From positions 4,278,001-4,342,000 of the forward strand of contig NZ_CP092535.1 in the NCBI RefSeq assembly GCF_022437945.1: DNA of 64,000 nt. Direction: 5' to 3'. The translations under genes were made by a program, and so were the position numbers. Below are positions 40,481 through 52,237 of the stretch, one piece after another. The notes beneath the pieces are model-generated. The model was not told the DNA's origin. It worked only from the letters and a program-made list of their open reading frames with translations, and did not search any database. Source of the stretch: Nocardioides sp. TF02-7 (GTDB lineage: Bacteria; Actinomycetota; Actinomycetes; Propionibacteriales; Nocardioidaceae). Numbering within the stretch: the first letter of the stretch is position 1; every line of letters begins with the position of its first letter.

Positions 40481-41941
40481 ATGGAGCTCGTAGTGCTGGT
40501 CGTCGGTCTGGTGGCAGGCGCCGTCACGGCGTGGGTGGTTGCAACCCGCCACCACGCCCAGGCAGCGGCGCAGGCGCTCACCACCCTCGAGGCCGAGCAC
40601 CAGCAGGCGCTCACCATGCTCGAGACCGAGCACCAGCACGCGCTGACCCGCCTCGAGGCCGAGCACCAGCACGAGTTGACCCGCCTCGAGGCCGAGCAGG
40701 CCGCGGAGCGCACCGACCTGCTGAGCCGGGAGCGCGAGGCGCGGGCCGAGGTGCAGGCCGAGCTCGCCGCCGCGATGGCGTCGCTGGACGAGCTGCGGCA
40801 GGCGCTCGACGCCGCACGGGAGCAGCACCGGGAGCTGGTGGCGGAGCAGCGGGCGCGACAGGCCGAGCGCGAGCGCACCGAGTCGGGGCACACCCAGGTG
40901 CTCAAGACGCTGACGCCGGTGCGGGAGTCGCTGCAGGAGATGCGGCGCCGGGTCGACGAGCTGGAGAAGCAGCGCTCGGTGCAGCACGGTCAGCTCGCCG
41001 AGCAGCTGCGGTCCACGCAGGAGTCGGTCGCGGAGTCGAAGAAGGCCGCCGACACCCTCGCCGCCGCGCTCACCAACAACGCGGTGCGGGGGGTGTGGGG
41101 CGAGACCCAGCTGCGCACCCTCGTGGAGTCGGCCGGGCTGCTCTCCCGCGTCGACTTCGAGCTGCAGCACACGATCACCGCCGACTCCGGCTCCCGGCGC
41201 CCCGACATGGTCATCAACCTGCCGGGCGGCAAGCAGATGGCGATCGACGCGAAGGTCCCCTACAACGCGTTCATCGACGCCCACCGCGACGGCATCGACC
41301 CGGCCGAGCGGCAGCGGCTGCTGGTCGACCACGCCAAGAAGGTCCGCGCCCACGTCGACGCGCTCGCGGGCAAGAGCTACTGGACCGGGCTCAAGGCCAG
41401 CCCCGAGTTCACCATCGCGTTCATCCCCAACGAGCAGCTGCTCGCCACCGCGCTCGAGACGGACCCGTCGCTGATGGAGTACGCCTTCGGCAAGGGCGTG
41501 GTGCTCGCGACCCCCACCAACCTCTGGGCGATCCTCAAGACCGTGGCGTTCACCTGGCGCCAGGACGTCCTGACCGACGACGCCAAGCAGCTCTTCGACC
41601 TCGGGCGCGAGCTCTACCGGCGGATCGTGACGATGGCCGAGCACGCCGACAAGCTGCGTCGCTCGCTCGAGAGCACGATCAAGAGCTACAACGCCTTCGC
41701 CGGCTCGCTCGAGACCCGGGTGCTGGTGACCGCCCGCAAGCTGGACCAGATGGACGAGTCCGCCGTGATCCCGCGGCCGGCGATGATCGACGACGTGGCG
41801 CCCCGTGCGCTCACCAGCGGTGACTTCGAGGTGATCGCCGACCTCGAGCGCGACGAGCTCGACCTGGGCCTGGAGCTGCCCGGCCACACCGTCGAGGCGG
41901 TCGAGGCGGAGATCGTGGAGGACGAGCGCAAGCACGCTTGA
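40481..41941 (+). CDS. rmuC: RmuC-family DNA recombination protein
   Basis: Intact, 486 residues. An N-terminal membrane helix (ELVVLVVGLVAGAVTAWVV) leads into a long coiled coil (residues 30-190) and the RmuC nuclease-like domain (NNAVRGVWGETQLRTLVESAG, SGSRRPDMVINLPGGKQMAIDAKVPYNAF, FIPNEQLLATALE, ATPTNLWAILKTVAFTWRQ). The E. coli protein limits inversions between short repeats. The coiled coil contains four near-identical 11-residue repeats (40586-40717). Confidence 0.92.
   Translation: MELVVLVVGLVAGAVTAWVVATRHHAQAAAQALTTLEAEHQQALTMLETEHQHALTRLEAEHQHELTRLEAEQAAERTDLLSREREARAEVQAELAAAMASLDELRQALDAAREQHRELVAEQRARQAERERTESGHTQVLKTLTPVRESLQEMRRRVDELEKQRSVQHGQLAEQLRSTQESVAESKKAADTLAAALTNNAVRGVWGETQLRTLVESAGLLSRVDFELQHTITADSGSRRPDMVINLPGGKQMAIDAKVPYNAFIDAHRDGIDPAERQRLLVDHAKKVRAHVDALAGKSYWTGLKASPEFTIAFIPNEQLLATALETDPSLMEYAFGKGVVLATPTNLWAILKTVAFTWRQDVLTDDAKQLFDLGRELYRRIVTMAEHADKLRRSLESTIKSYNAFAGSLETRVLVTARKLDQMDESAVIPRPAMIDDVAPRALTSGDFEVIADLERDELDLGLELPGHTVEAVEAEIVEDERKHA
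40586..40717 (+). repeat. Four tandem 33-base repeats inside rmuC
   Basis: Units start at 40586, 40619, 40652 and 40685, encoding LEAEHQQALTM, LETEHQHALTR, LEAEHQHELTR and LEAEQAAERTD. They extend the coiled coil by an 11-residue (three-turn) period and show recent expansion by slippage. Confidence 0.8.
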
Positions 41942-41954
41942 TACGTTCCACGGC

Positions 41955-43481
41955 ATGCCCGGGATCGACCCCGCCTTCCTCGCCCTCCCCCACCGCCGGC
42001 TCGGCGAGGTGGCCCTCGACCGGGCCGCCGCACTGGGCGCCACCCATGCCGACTTCCGGTTCGAGCGGATCCGCTCGCAACGGATCCTCGTCCGCGACGG
42101 CGCCCTCCAGGGAGCGGCCGACGGCGACGACGTCGGGTTCGCCGTCCGCGTCGTGCACCGCGGGGCGTGGGGGTTCGCGTCCGGGGTGGTGCTGACCGAC
42201 GCGGAGGCCCGCCGGGTCGCCGAGACGGCGGTCGCCGTCGCGGAGGTGGCGGCGTCGATGACCACCCGGCCGGTCGAGCTGGCGCCGGAGCCGGTGCACG
42301 ACGACGTCACCTGGGTGTCGTCGTACGCCGTGAACCCGTTCGACGTCCCGACCCCCGACAAGACCGCGGTGCTGACCGACTGGACCGAGCGGCTGCGCCG
42401 CGGCGCCGCGGTCGACCACGCCACCGCGTCGCTGCTGGCGGTGCAGGAGAACAAGTACTACGCCGACCTCGCCGGCACCCGCACCACCCAGCAGCGGGTC
42501 CGGCTGCAGCCGGCGTTCGAGGCGATGGGCGGGACCTCGGAGGTCTTCGACTCGATGGCGAGCATCGCGCCGCCGGTCGGGCGGGGCTGGGAGTACGTCG
42601 TCGGCACGCCCGCCGACGGCGCCTGGGACTGGGACGCCGAGCTGGCGGAGGTCCCCGACCTGCTCGCCGACAAGCTGAAGGCGCCGAGCGTCGAGGCCGG
42701 GCGCTACGACCTCGTCGTCCACCCGTCCAACCTGTGGCTCACCATCCACGAGTCGATCGGCCACGCGACCGAGCTCGACCGGGCGCTCGGCTACGAGGCC
42801 AACTACGCCGGCACGTCCTTCGCCACCCCCGACCAGCTCGGCAGCCTGCGCTACGGGTCGCCGGTCATGCACGTGACCGGCGACCGCACCGTCGAGCACG
42901 GGCTGGCGACGATCGGCTACGACGACGAGGGGGTCGCCACCCGGCAGTGGGACATCGTCCGCGACGGCGTGCTCGTCGGCTTCCAGCTCGACCGGCCGAT
43001 GGCCGCCCTCATGCCCGACCTCGGTGGCGAGGACGGCCGCTCCAACGGCTGCGCCTACGCCGACTCCCCCGGCCACATCCCCATCCAGCGGATGGCCAAC
43101 GTCTCCCTCCAGCCCGATCCCGGCGGCCCGACCACCGAGGAGCTGATCGGCCGGGTCGAGCGGGGCATCTACGTGGTCGGCGACAAGTCGTGGTCGATCG
43201 ACATGCAGCGGTTCAACTTCCAGTTCACCGGGCAGCGGTTCTTCCGGATCGAGGACGGCAGGGTCGTCGGCCAGCTCCGCGACGTCGCCTACCAGGCGAC
43301 GACCACCGACTTCTGGGGCTCGATGGAAGCCGTCGGCGGGCCCGAGACCTGGCTGCTGGGCGGCGCCTTCAACTGCGGCAAGGCCCAGCCCGGGCAGGTC
43401 GCCGCGGTGAGCCACGGCTGCCCGACGGCCCTCTTCCGCGACGTACGGATTCTCAACACCGCCGAGGAGGGTGGCCAGTGA
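41955..43481 (+). CDS. tldD: TldD, metalloprotease subunit
   Basis: Intact, 508 residues. The zinc motif HESIGHATELD (about residue 265) is the TldD-specific HEXXXH. The preceding YDLVVHPSNLWLT and later SWSIDMQRFNFQFTGQRFFRIEDG are conserved. TldD and TldE form a heterodimeric protease that trims unfolded peptides and in some bacteria matures peptide antibiotics such as microcin B17. TldE is encoded next door, with a 4-base overlap. Confidence 0.94.
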   Translation: MPGIDPAFLALPHRRLGEVALDRAAALGATHADFRFERIRSQRILVRDGALQGAADGDDVGFAVRVVHRGAWGFASGVVLTDAEARRVAETAVAVAEVAASMTTRPVELAPEPVHDDVTWVSSYAVNPFDVPTPDKTAVLTDWTERLRRGAAVDHATASLLAVQENKYYADLAGTRTTQQRVRLQPAFEAMGGTSEVFDSMASIAPPVGRGWEYVVGTPADGAWDWDAELAEVPDLLADKLKAPSVEAGRYDLVVHPSNLWLTIHESIGHATELDRALGYEANYAGTSFATPDQLGSLRYGSPVMHVTGDRTVEHGLATIGYDDEGVATRQWDIVRDGVLVGFQLDRPMAALMPDLGGEDGRSNGCAYADSPGHIPIQRMANVSLQPDPGGPTTEELIGRVERGIYVVGDKSWSIDMQRFNFQFTGQRFFRIEDGRVVGQLRDVAYQATTTDFWGSMEAVGGPETWLLGGAFNCGKAQPGQVAAVSHGCPTALFRDVRILNTAEEGGQ

Positions 43482-44865
43482 CCACGCCCCAGGACCTGGT
43501 GGAGCAGGCGCTCGCCGCCTCGACCGCCGACGACTGCGTCGTCATCGTCCGTGACACCACGAGCGCCAACCTGCGGTGGGCCGGCAACACCCTCACCACC
43601 AACGGCCAGATGACCGGGCGGCACGTGACCGTCGTGTCCTTCGCCGCCCGGGGAGGCGGGGGTCGCGGCGGCGTCGACGACGGGCAGCGCGACGACGGGC
43701 GACGACGTCGTCGCCCTGGTGACCGCGGCGGATGCCGCCGCCCGCGCCGCGCAGCCCGCCGAGGACGCGGCCGAGCTGGTCCGCGACCGGGTCTCCCCCG
43801 ACTGGGACGAGCCGGCGGTGCCCACCGACATCACCGTCTACGACGCCGTGGCGCCCGCGCTGGGCGAGGCGTTCCGCCGGGCCGGTGCCGACGACCGGCT
43901 TCTCTACGGGTTCGTCGACCACGCCGTCACGACCCTCTACCTCGGCTCGAGCACGGGCCTGCGGCTGCGCCACGTGCAGCCGACCGGGCACTTCGCCTGC
44001 ACCGCGAAGGACGCCGCGCTGACCCGCAGTGCCTGGGTCGGGGTCGCCACCCGCGACTTCACCGACATCGACCCACTGGCGCTCGACGACGAGCTCGCCC
44101 GCCGGCTGTCGTGGAGCACGCGGCGGGTCGACCTGCCGGCGGGGCGCTACGACACCATCCTCCCGCCCACGGCGGTCGCCGACCTGATGATCGACGCGTA
44201 CTGGTACGCCGGGGCGCGGGACGCGTGGGAGGGGCAGTCCGTCTACAGCAGGCGCCCGAGCGGCACCCGCCTCGGCGACCGGATCGCCCGGACCGGCGTC
44301 CACCTGTATTCCGACCCCGCGCACGAGGCGCTCGCCTGCTGCCCGTTCACCGTCGTCGCCGCGTCCGACTCCGAGCGCTCGGTGTTCGACAACGGCCTGC
44401 CGCTCGACCGCACCGACTGGATCCGCGACGGGGGAGCTGACCTCGCTCGTCCAGACGCGGCAGACGGCGGCGATGACCGACCAGCCGGTGACGCCGTACG
44501 TCGACAACCTGGTGCTGTCGGTCGACGGCGGCACCGGCACCGTCGACGACCTGGTCGCCGGCACCGAGCGCGGGCTGCTGCTGACCTGTCTGTGGTACAT
44601 CCGCGCGGTCGACCCGCAGAGCCTGCTGCTGACCGGGCTGACCCGTGACGGCGTCTACCTCGTCGAGGACGGGGAGATCACCGGCGCCGTCAACAACTTC
44701 CGCTGGAACGAGAGCCCGGTCGACCTGCTGCGGCGGTTCAGCCACGCCGGCGCGACCGTGCCGAGCTTCAGCCGCGAGTGGGGCGACGACTACTTCAGCC
44801 GGACGGCCACGCCGGCGCTGCGAGTGCCGGACTTCAACATGTCGAGCGTGTCGCAGGCCATGTGA
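43478..44865 (+). CDS. tldE: TldE/PmbA, partner subunit of TldD, two frame breaks
   Basis: About 461 residues from GTG 43478. The fold matches TldD without the HEXXXH zinc motif, as expected for the E subunit. Typical segments are [42 protein letters not shown] and [19 protein letters not shown]. Extra G bases in GGGGG 43658-43662 and GGGGG 44430-44434 break the frame. No RiPP precursor or modifying enzymes are nearby, so a housekeeping peptidase role is more likely. Confidence 0.9.
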
Positions 44866-44872
44866 GAGCCCG

Positions 44873-44887
44873 GTGAGCCCGGCTCAC
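44873..44887. terminator. Possible two-way hairpin between convergent tldE and the dehydrogenase
   Basis: GTGAGCC and GGCTCAC (7-base arms, single-base centre) span the 18-base gap and the dehydrogenase stop codon. The missing loop makes it a weak hairpin as RNA, so this is tentative. Confidence 0.3.
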
Positions 44888-46071
44888 GGCCGGAACACCA
44901 CCTTCACCATCCCCTCCTCCTTCTTCTGGAAGTGCTCGTAGGCGCTGGGCGCCTCCTCCAGCGGCAGGTGGTGGGTGGCGAAGGTGTCGACGCCGAACGG
45001 GTCGCCGTCGACCAGCATCGCGAGCAGCTCGTCGGTCCAGGCACGGACGTTGGCCTGGCCCATCCGGAGCTGCACCTGCTTGTCGAACAGCTGCATCATC
45101 GGCATCGGGTCGGCGGCACCGCCGTAGACGCCGGAGATCGAGATGGTGCCGCCGCGACGGACGGCGTCGATGGCGGTGTGGAGCGCGGAGAGCCGGTCGA
45201 TCCCCGCGTTCTTCATCAGCGGCTCGGCGAGGGCGTCGGGCAGGAGCCCGACCACCTTCTGCGCCGCGGTGGCGGCGGGCGAGCCGTGCGCCTCGAGCCC
45301 GACCGCGTCGATGACGGAGTCCGGGCCGCGGCCGCCGGTCGCCTCGCGCAGCACCTCCCCCACCCCGCCGACCTGCTCGGCCTCGTCGAGGTTCAGCACC
45401 TCCGCCCCGAACGCCTCCACCCGCGCGAGCCGCTCGGGGACCCGGTCGACGGAGATCACCCGGTGCCCGGACCGCACCGCCATCCGGGCCGCCATGTCGC
45501 CGATCGGCCCGGCACCGAGCACGGCCACGGTGCCGCCGTCGGGCACCGCGGCGTACTGCAGCGCCTGCCAGGCGGTCGGCAGCACGTCGGACAGGAACAG
45601 GAACCGGTCGTCGGGGTGGTCGTGCGGCACCTTGACCGGCAGGAAGTCGGCGAACTGGACCCGCAGGTACTCCGCCTGCCCGCCCGGCACCTGTCCGTAG
45701 AGCTTGCTGTAGCCGAGGAAGCTGGCGCCGGTGCCGTGCTCGTGGTTCTGGGTGGTCTCGCACTGGCTGTAGAGCTTCTGGTCGCACATCCAGCACGACC
45801 CGCAGGACACGTTGAACGGCACCACGACCCGGTCGCCCACCGCGAGCCCGGTGACCTCGGCGCCGACCTCCTCGACGATGCCCATCGGCTCGTGGCCCAC
45901 CACGTCACCGGGTTCCATGAACGGGCCGAGCGGGTCGTAGAGGTGCAGGTCGGAGCCGCACAACCCGGTCGAGGTGACCCGGATGATCGCGTCGGTGGGC
46001 TTCTCGATCCGCGGGTCGGGGACCTCCTCCACGCGCATGTCGCCGACGCCCTGCCAGGTCACTGCCTTCAT
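44884..46071 (-). CDS. Zinc-dependent alcohol dehydrogenase (glutathione-independent formaldehyde dehydrogenase-like)
   Basis: Intact, 395 residues from ATG 46071. The N-terminus [20 protein letters not shown], the catalytic zinc motif [33 protein letters not shown] and the structural cysteines [17 protein letters not shown] define this subgroup. The NAD loop is [18 protein letters not shown] (about 185). Its relatives oxidise formaldehyde or other small aldehydes, but the sequence does not settle the substrate. It shares the leftward direction with gcvP but is separated by 95 bases. Confidence 0.88.
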   Translation of the reverse strand: MKAVTWQGVGDMRVEEVPDPRIEKPTDAIIRVTSTGLCGSDLHLYDPLGPFMEPGDVVGHEPMGIVEEVGAEVTGLAVGDRVVVPFNVSCGSCWMCDQKLYSQCETTQNHEHGTGASFLGYSKLYGQVPGGQAEYLRVQFADFLPVKVPHDHPDDRFLFLSDVLPTAWQALQYAAVPDGGTVAVLGAGPIGDMAARMAVRSGHRVISVDRVPERLARVEAFGAEVLNLDEAEQVGGVGEVLREATGGRGPDSVIDAVGLEAHGSPAATAAQKVVGLLPDALAEPLMKNAGIDRLSALHTAIDAVRRGGTISISGVYGGAADPMPMMQLFDKQVQLRMGQANVRAWTDELLAMLVDGDPFGVDTFATHHLPLEEAPSAYEHFQKKEEGMVKVVFRP

Positions 46072-46166
46072 GTCTCGGCCCGCCTTCCGTGTCGAGTACG
46101 CGGTGTCACTGCCGTTCCGGCAGGTACCCGCACCCCGCTGGGCCATCCACGCGGCAGCCGGATCCG

Positions 46167-49022
<2,856 letters not shown>

Positions 49023-49059
49023 GGTTCCCCTCCCCCTCTGTCACCGCGTCGGTGCGGCT

Positions 49060-49156
49060 CCAGAGTCGCCTGGTCCGCACGGTCCGGGCGCCTGAGAGGT
49101 TCCGGGGAGGAATTGCCCCTTCGGCGCAGGGTCGGGCCCTGACTCTCCCGTGCGGG
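49060..49156 (-). ncRNA. Glycine riboswitch (gcvT motif), single aptamer
   Basis: Read on the minus strand: CGGGAGAG, then GCGCCGAAGGGGCAA, then CCTCTCAGGCGCCCGGACCG and finally GACTCTGGAG, which are the conserved blocks of the glycine aptamer in order. It lies 38 bases before the gcvP GTG. Only one aptamer fits between the upstream MerR stop (49188) and gcvP, so this is a singlet and not the common tandem form. It should switch gcvP on when glycine is abundant. Confidence 0.9.
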
Positions 49157-49187
49157 ATCTACGGCAACTGCAGGTTCAGACTAGCAG

Positions 49188-49790
49188 TCAGCCCACGTTG
49201 CGGGCAGCGCGCCGGGCGGCCAGCTCGTCGCCCGGCACCGGCTCGGCGTCGCGCGCGGCGGGACCGGCGTGCTCGCTCGGCAGCTCGGCGAGGGTGCCCT
49301 CGATCTCGCGCCACACGCCGCCGATGGCGATGCCGAACACGCCCTGCCCGCCCTGGAGCAGGTCGATGACCTCGTCGTTGCTGGTGCACTCGTAGACCGA
49401 GGCGCCGTCGCTCATCAGCGTGACCTGGGTCAGGTCGTCGGTGCCGCGCTCGCGGAGGTGGCTGACGGCGGTGCGGATCTGCTGCAGCGAGATGCCGGCG
49501 TCGAGGAGGCGCTTGACGACCTTGAGGATGAGGATGTCACGGAAGGAGTAGAGCCGCTGCGACCCCGACCCGCTGGCGCCGCGGATGCTCGGCTCGATCA
49601 GGCCGGTGCGGGCCCAGTAGTCGAGCTGTCGGTAGGTGATGCCCGCGGCGTTGCACGCGGTCGGCCCGCGGTAGCCGATGTCGCTCGGGAGCGGGGACAC
49701 GTCGTCGGTGAAGAGCAGGCCCTGCTCCTCGGCCACGCCGGCGGCGACGTCGGCGGACCGGCTGCCGGCGTCAGGCTGCTGCTCGTTCAC
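49188..49790 (-). CDS. MerR-family regulator, homologue of mycobacterial Rv1830 (ResR/McdR)
   Basis: Intact, 200 residues. The MerR winged helix is YRGPTACNAAGITYRQLDYWARTGLIEPS (about 40-68), followed by RLYSFRDILILKVVKRLLDAGISLQQIRTAV. The C-terminal part has DEVIDLLQGGQGVFGIAIGGVWREIEG, typical of this actinobacterial group. Gene order with the nuclease, the second MerR and garA equals that of Rv1826-Rv1830. The mycobacterial homologue influences cell-cycle and division timing. Confidence 0.87.
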   Translation of the reverse strand: MNEQQPDAGSRSADVAAGVAEEQGLLFTDDVSPLPSDIGYRGPTACNAAGITYRQLDYWARTGLIEPSIRGASGSGSQRLYSFRDILILKVVKRLLDAGISLQQIRTAVSHLRERGTDDLTQVTLMSDGASVYECTSNDEVIDLLQGGQGVFGIAIGGVWREIEGTLAELPSEHAGPAARDAEPVPGDELAARRAARNVG

Positions 49791-49943
49791 GCGGTCCTCC
49801 GAAGCTCTCTCAGAACGGGTCGAGCCTTCAAGGTACGACCCGCGTCGGCGGGGGTCAAAGACATCGGCGGCGTGTCGAAACCCTCAGTCTCAGGTCGAGG
49901 GTCAGTGCTCTCCTCCATTCCCTTCAATGCCCTCCAATGCCCC

Positions 49944-50411
49944 TCAGTGTGCCTCGAAGTCCTCGGGCGAGACGTGGTCGAGGAACTCCCGGAACTTCTC
50001 GACCTCGTCCTCCTGCTCGGCGGGCACGGCGAGGCCGGCCTCGTCGAGCACCTCCTCGGAGCAGAAGATCTGGGTGCCCGTGCGGAGCGCCAGCGCGATC
50101 GAGTCCGACGGCCGGGCGCTGACCTCGGCGCCGGAGCCGAACACGAGCGTCGCGTAGAAGACCCCGTCCTTGACGTCGGTGATCCGGACCTCGGTGAGCT
50201 CGTTGCCGGTCGCCGCGAGGATGTCCTTCATCAGGTCGTGGGTCAGCGGACGCGGCGGGACCACGCCCTGCTGCGCGAACGCGATCGCGGTCGCCTCCAC
50301 CGCCCCGATCCAGATCGGGAGGTAGCGCTCGCCGGACACCTCCCTCAGCAGCACGATCGGCTGGTTGGAGGGCATCTCCACCCTGACCCCCATCACGTCC
50401 ACCTCGCGCAT
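49944..50411 (-). CDS. Bifunctional nuclease family protein (DUF151)
   Basis: Intact, 155 residues from ATG 50411. The DUF151 core is visible as QPIVLLREVSGERYLPIWIGAVEATAIAF, PPRPLTHDLMKDIL and ARPSDSIALALRTGTQIFCSEEVLDEAG. Plant and bacterial members show DNase and RNase activity. It is the equivalent of Rv1829 in the same gene order. The 150-base gap to the next MerR holds no gene. Confidence 0.9.
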   Translation of the reverse strand: MREVDVMGVRVEMPSNQPIVLLREVSGERYLPIWIGAVEATAIAFAQQGVVPPRPLTHDLMKDILAATGNELTEVRITDVKDGVFYATLVFGSGAEVSARPSDSIALALRTGTQIFCSEEVLDEAGLAVPAEQEDEVEKFREFLDHVSPEDFEAH

Positions 50412-50439
50412 GCCCCAACCCTACTCCCGGGGTGGAGGA

Positions 50440-51175
50440 TCAGATCCCGCGCAGGCCGATCTTCACGAGGGTCGCGTGGAGCCGCACCGAGAGGGCCGCG
50501 ATCTCGCTGACGGCCTCCTCCGCCCGGGCCGCCGCGGCGGCGTCGCGCCCGCGGCGTACGGGCGCGACCACCTGCTCCACGAGGCCGACCTCGCGGTCGG
50601 CGGCGGTCTTGACGGCCCGCAGGTGGCGCGGCTCGAGACCGAAGCCGGCGAGCTCGCGGGCGGTCTGCGCGACGATCAGCGCGTCGGTGTCGTAGTGGCC
50701 GGTCGCCGTGGGGCTCACCAGGCCGTAGTCCTCGAGCTGCCCCCAGCAGCTCCTCGTCGACCTCGGCGATCTTGAGCAGCTCCTTGCGGGAGAGCCGGAA
50801 CCGGTCGGTGCGCCGGAACGACTCCGGCGCCGGCAGCCCGTCGGCCGCGAGCGCCACCCGCGGCACCGTCGGCACGACCGGGTCGAGCTGCGGCGGCTCG
50901 AGGCCGCGGTCGATGGCGTCGAGGTGCTCGCGGATCACGTTGAGCGGCAGGTAGTGGTCGCGCTTCATCCGCAGCACGTAGCGGAGCCGGTCGACGTCGG
51001 CGTAGGTGAACTTGCGGTAGCCCGCCGGCGTCCGCTCCGGCTTGACCAGCCCCTCGTCCTCCCAGTGCCGGATCCGGCTGATGGTGACGTCGGGATGGTC
51101 GGGCCGCAGCAGCTCGACGACCTGGCCGATGTTGAGCAGCGCCTGCTCGTGGCGCTCGGAGGACGCGGCCGGCAC
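50440..51175 (-). CDS. ftsR: MerR-family regulator FtsR (Rv1828-like), one frame break
   Basis: A 244-residue regulator starting GTG 51175, 4 bases after garA. The winged helix is LNIGQVVELLRPDHPDVTISRIRHWEDEGLVKPERTPAGYRKF (about 14-57), then DRLRYVLRMKRDHYLPLNVIREHLDAIDRG. The C-terminal domain contains TGHYDTDALIVAQTARELAGFGLEPRHLR. An extra base in CCCCC 50740-50744 breaks the middle. In corynebacteria the homologue FtsR activates ftsZ, so it links this block to cell division. Confidence 0.88.
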
Positions 51176-51179
51176 CGGC

Positions 51180-51687
51180 TCAGGGGCCCTCGTGCCCGGC
51201 GAAGAACACCAGCCGGTACTTCCCGATCTGGACCTCGTCGCTGTCCTTGAGCACGACCGTCTCGATCCGGTCGCGGTTGACGTAGGTGCCGTTGAGGCTG
51301 CCGACGTCGCTGACGGTGAACCCGTCCGCCGTGCGGTTGAACACGGCGTGCCGCCGCGAGACCGTCACGTCGTCGAGGAAGATCTCGCTCTCGGGGGTGC
51401 CGTCCGGCGTTGACGACGTCCTGGTCGAGCAGGAACCGGCTGCCGGCGCCGGGGCCCTTCTGGACGACGAGCAGGGCGTGGCCGACCGGCAGCGCGTCGA
51501 CGGCGGCGGCGTCGATCGGGCTCAGCTGGCGGTCCGAGGTCTCCACCTTCTCGCCGCTGAACTGGATCGTCGCGGTGGCGTCGCTGGGCTCGCCGGCCGG
51601 TTCGGGCGTGACCAGACGAGTACCGCACTGCGAGCAGAACCGCGCGTCGTCGGGGTTCTGCCGCCCGCAAGCGGTGCAGAAGGGCAT
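51180..51687 (-). CDS. garA: GarA-like FHA-domain protein with N-terminal zinc ribbon, one frame break
   Basis: A 168-residue protein. Residues 1-22 form a zinc ribbon (CTACGRQNPDDARFCSQC). A phospho-target linker follows with DATATIQF and KVETSDRQL. The FHA domain at about 75-165 has AGRHPESEIFLDD (after repair), VSRRHAVFNRTADGFTVSDVGSLNGTYVNRDRIE. An extra base in GGGGG 51393-51397 breaks the FHA domain. GarA switches central nitrogen metabolism (2-oxoglutarate and glutamate enzymes) under control of Ser/Thr kinases. Its neighbours match those in mycobacteria. Confidence 0.88.
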
Positions 51688-51784
51688 CAGTTCTCCTTAG
51701 GGAGTTCCCTCAGCGTGAGGTCGAGGTCGATGGTTCGAACCTACAGAGTCGGCCGTCGGGGGAGCCAGCCCAGGGCGGGCGGCC

Positions 51785-52177
51785 TCAGCCGTCGAGCTGC
51801 GCCTGGTACGACGCCGCGTCGAGCAGCTGGTCGGCCTCCGCCGCGTCGTTCGGCACGATCTCGAACAGCCAGCCGGCGCCGTAGGGATCGGTGTTGACCA
51901 GCTCCGGCGTCGCGTCGAGCGCCTCGTTGCGGGCGACGACCTCGCCGCTGACCGGTGCGTAGATGTCGCTGACGGACTTGGTCGACTCCAGCTCGCCGCA
52001 GGCGCTGCCCGCGGTCAACGCGGTGCCGACCTCGGGGAGCGACACGTAGACGATGTCGCCGAGGGCGTCCTGGGCGTAGTCGGTGATGCCGACCCGCAGC
52101 GAGCCCGGCTGGTCTCCCGGCGTGCGCAACCACTCGTGCTCGACGGTGTACTTCAGGTCCTCAGGGGTCACGTCCAT
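51785..52177 (-). CDS. gcvH: Glycine cleavage system H protein
   Basis: Intact, 130 residues. The lipoyl domain has EHEWLRTPGD, LRVGITDYAQDALGDIVYVSLPEVG and the lipoylation site GELESTKSVSDIYAPVSGEV (lysine near residue 69). It carries the aminomethyl group between the P and T proteins. It sits in the garA block, not beside gcvP, and lacks the riboswitch, so the two subunits are separately controlled. Confidence 0.96.
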   Translation of the reverse strand: MDVTPEDLKYTVEHEWLRTPGDQPGSLRVGITDYAQDALGDIVYVSLPEVGTALTAGSACGELESTKSVSDIYAPVSGEVVARNEALDATPELVNTDPYGAGWLFEIVPNDAAEADQLLDAASYQAQLDG

Positions 52178-52237
52178 CTCCTGTTTCGTGGGGCGGCTCG
52201 TGCGGGGCTCCCGCCGTGGGCCGAAAGGCTACTGTCC

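Noticed and set aside
40586-40717. CRISPR-like or other spaced repeats
   Set aside because: The 33-base units are contiguous, in frame and encode a coiled coil; there are no spacers and no cas genes in the window.
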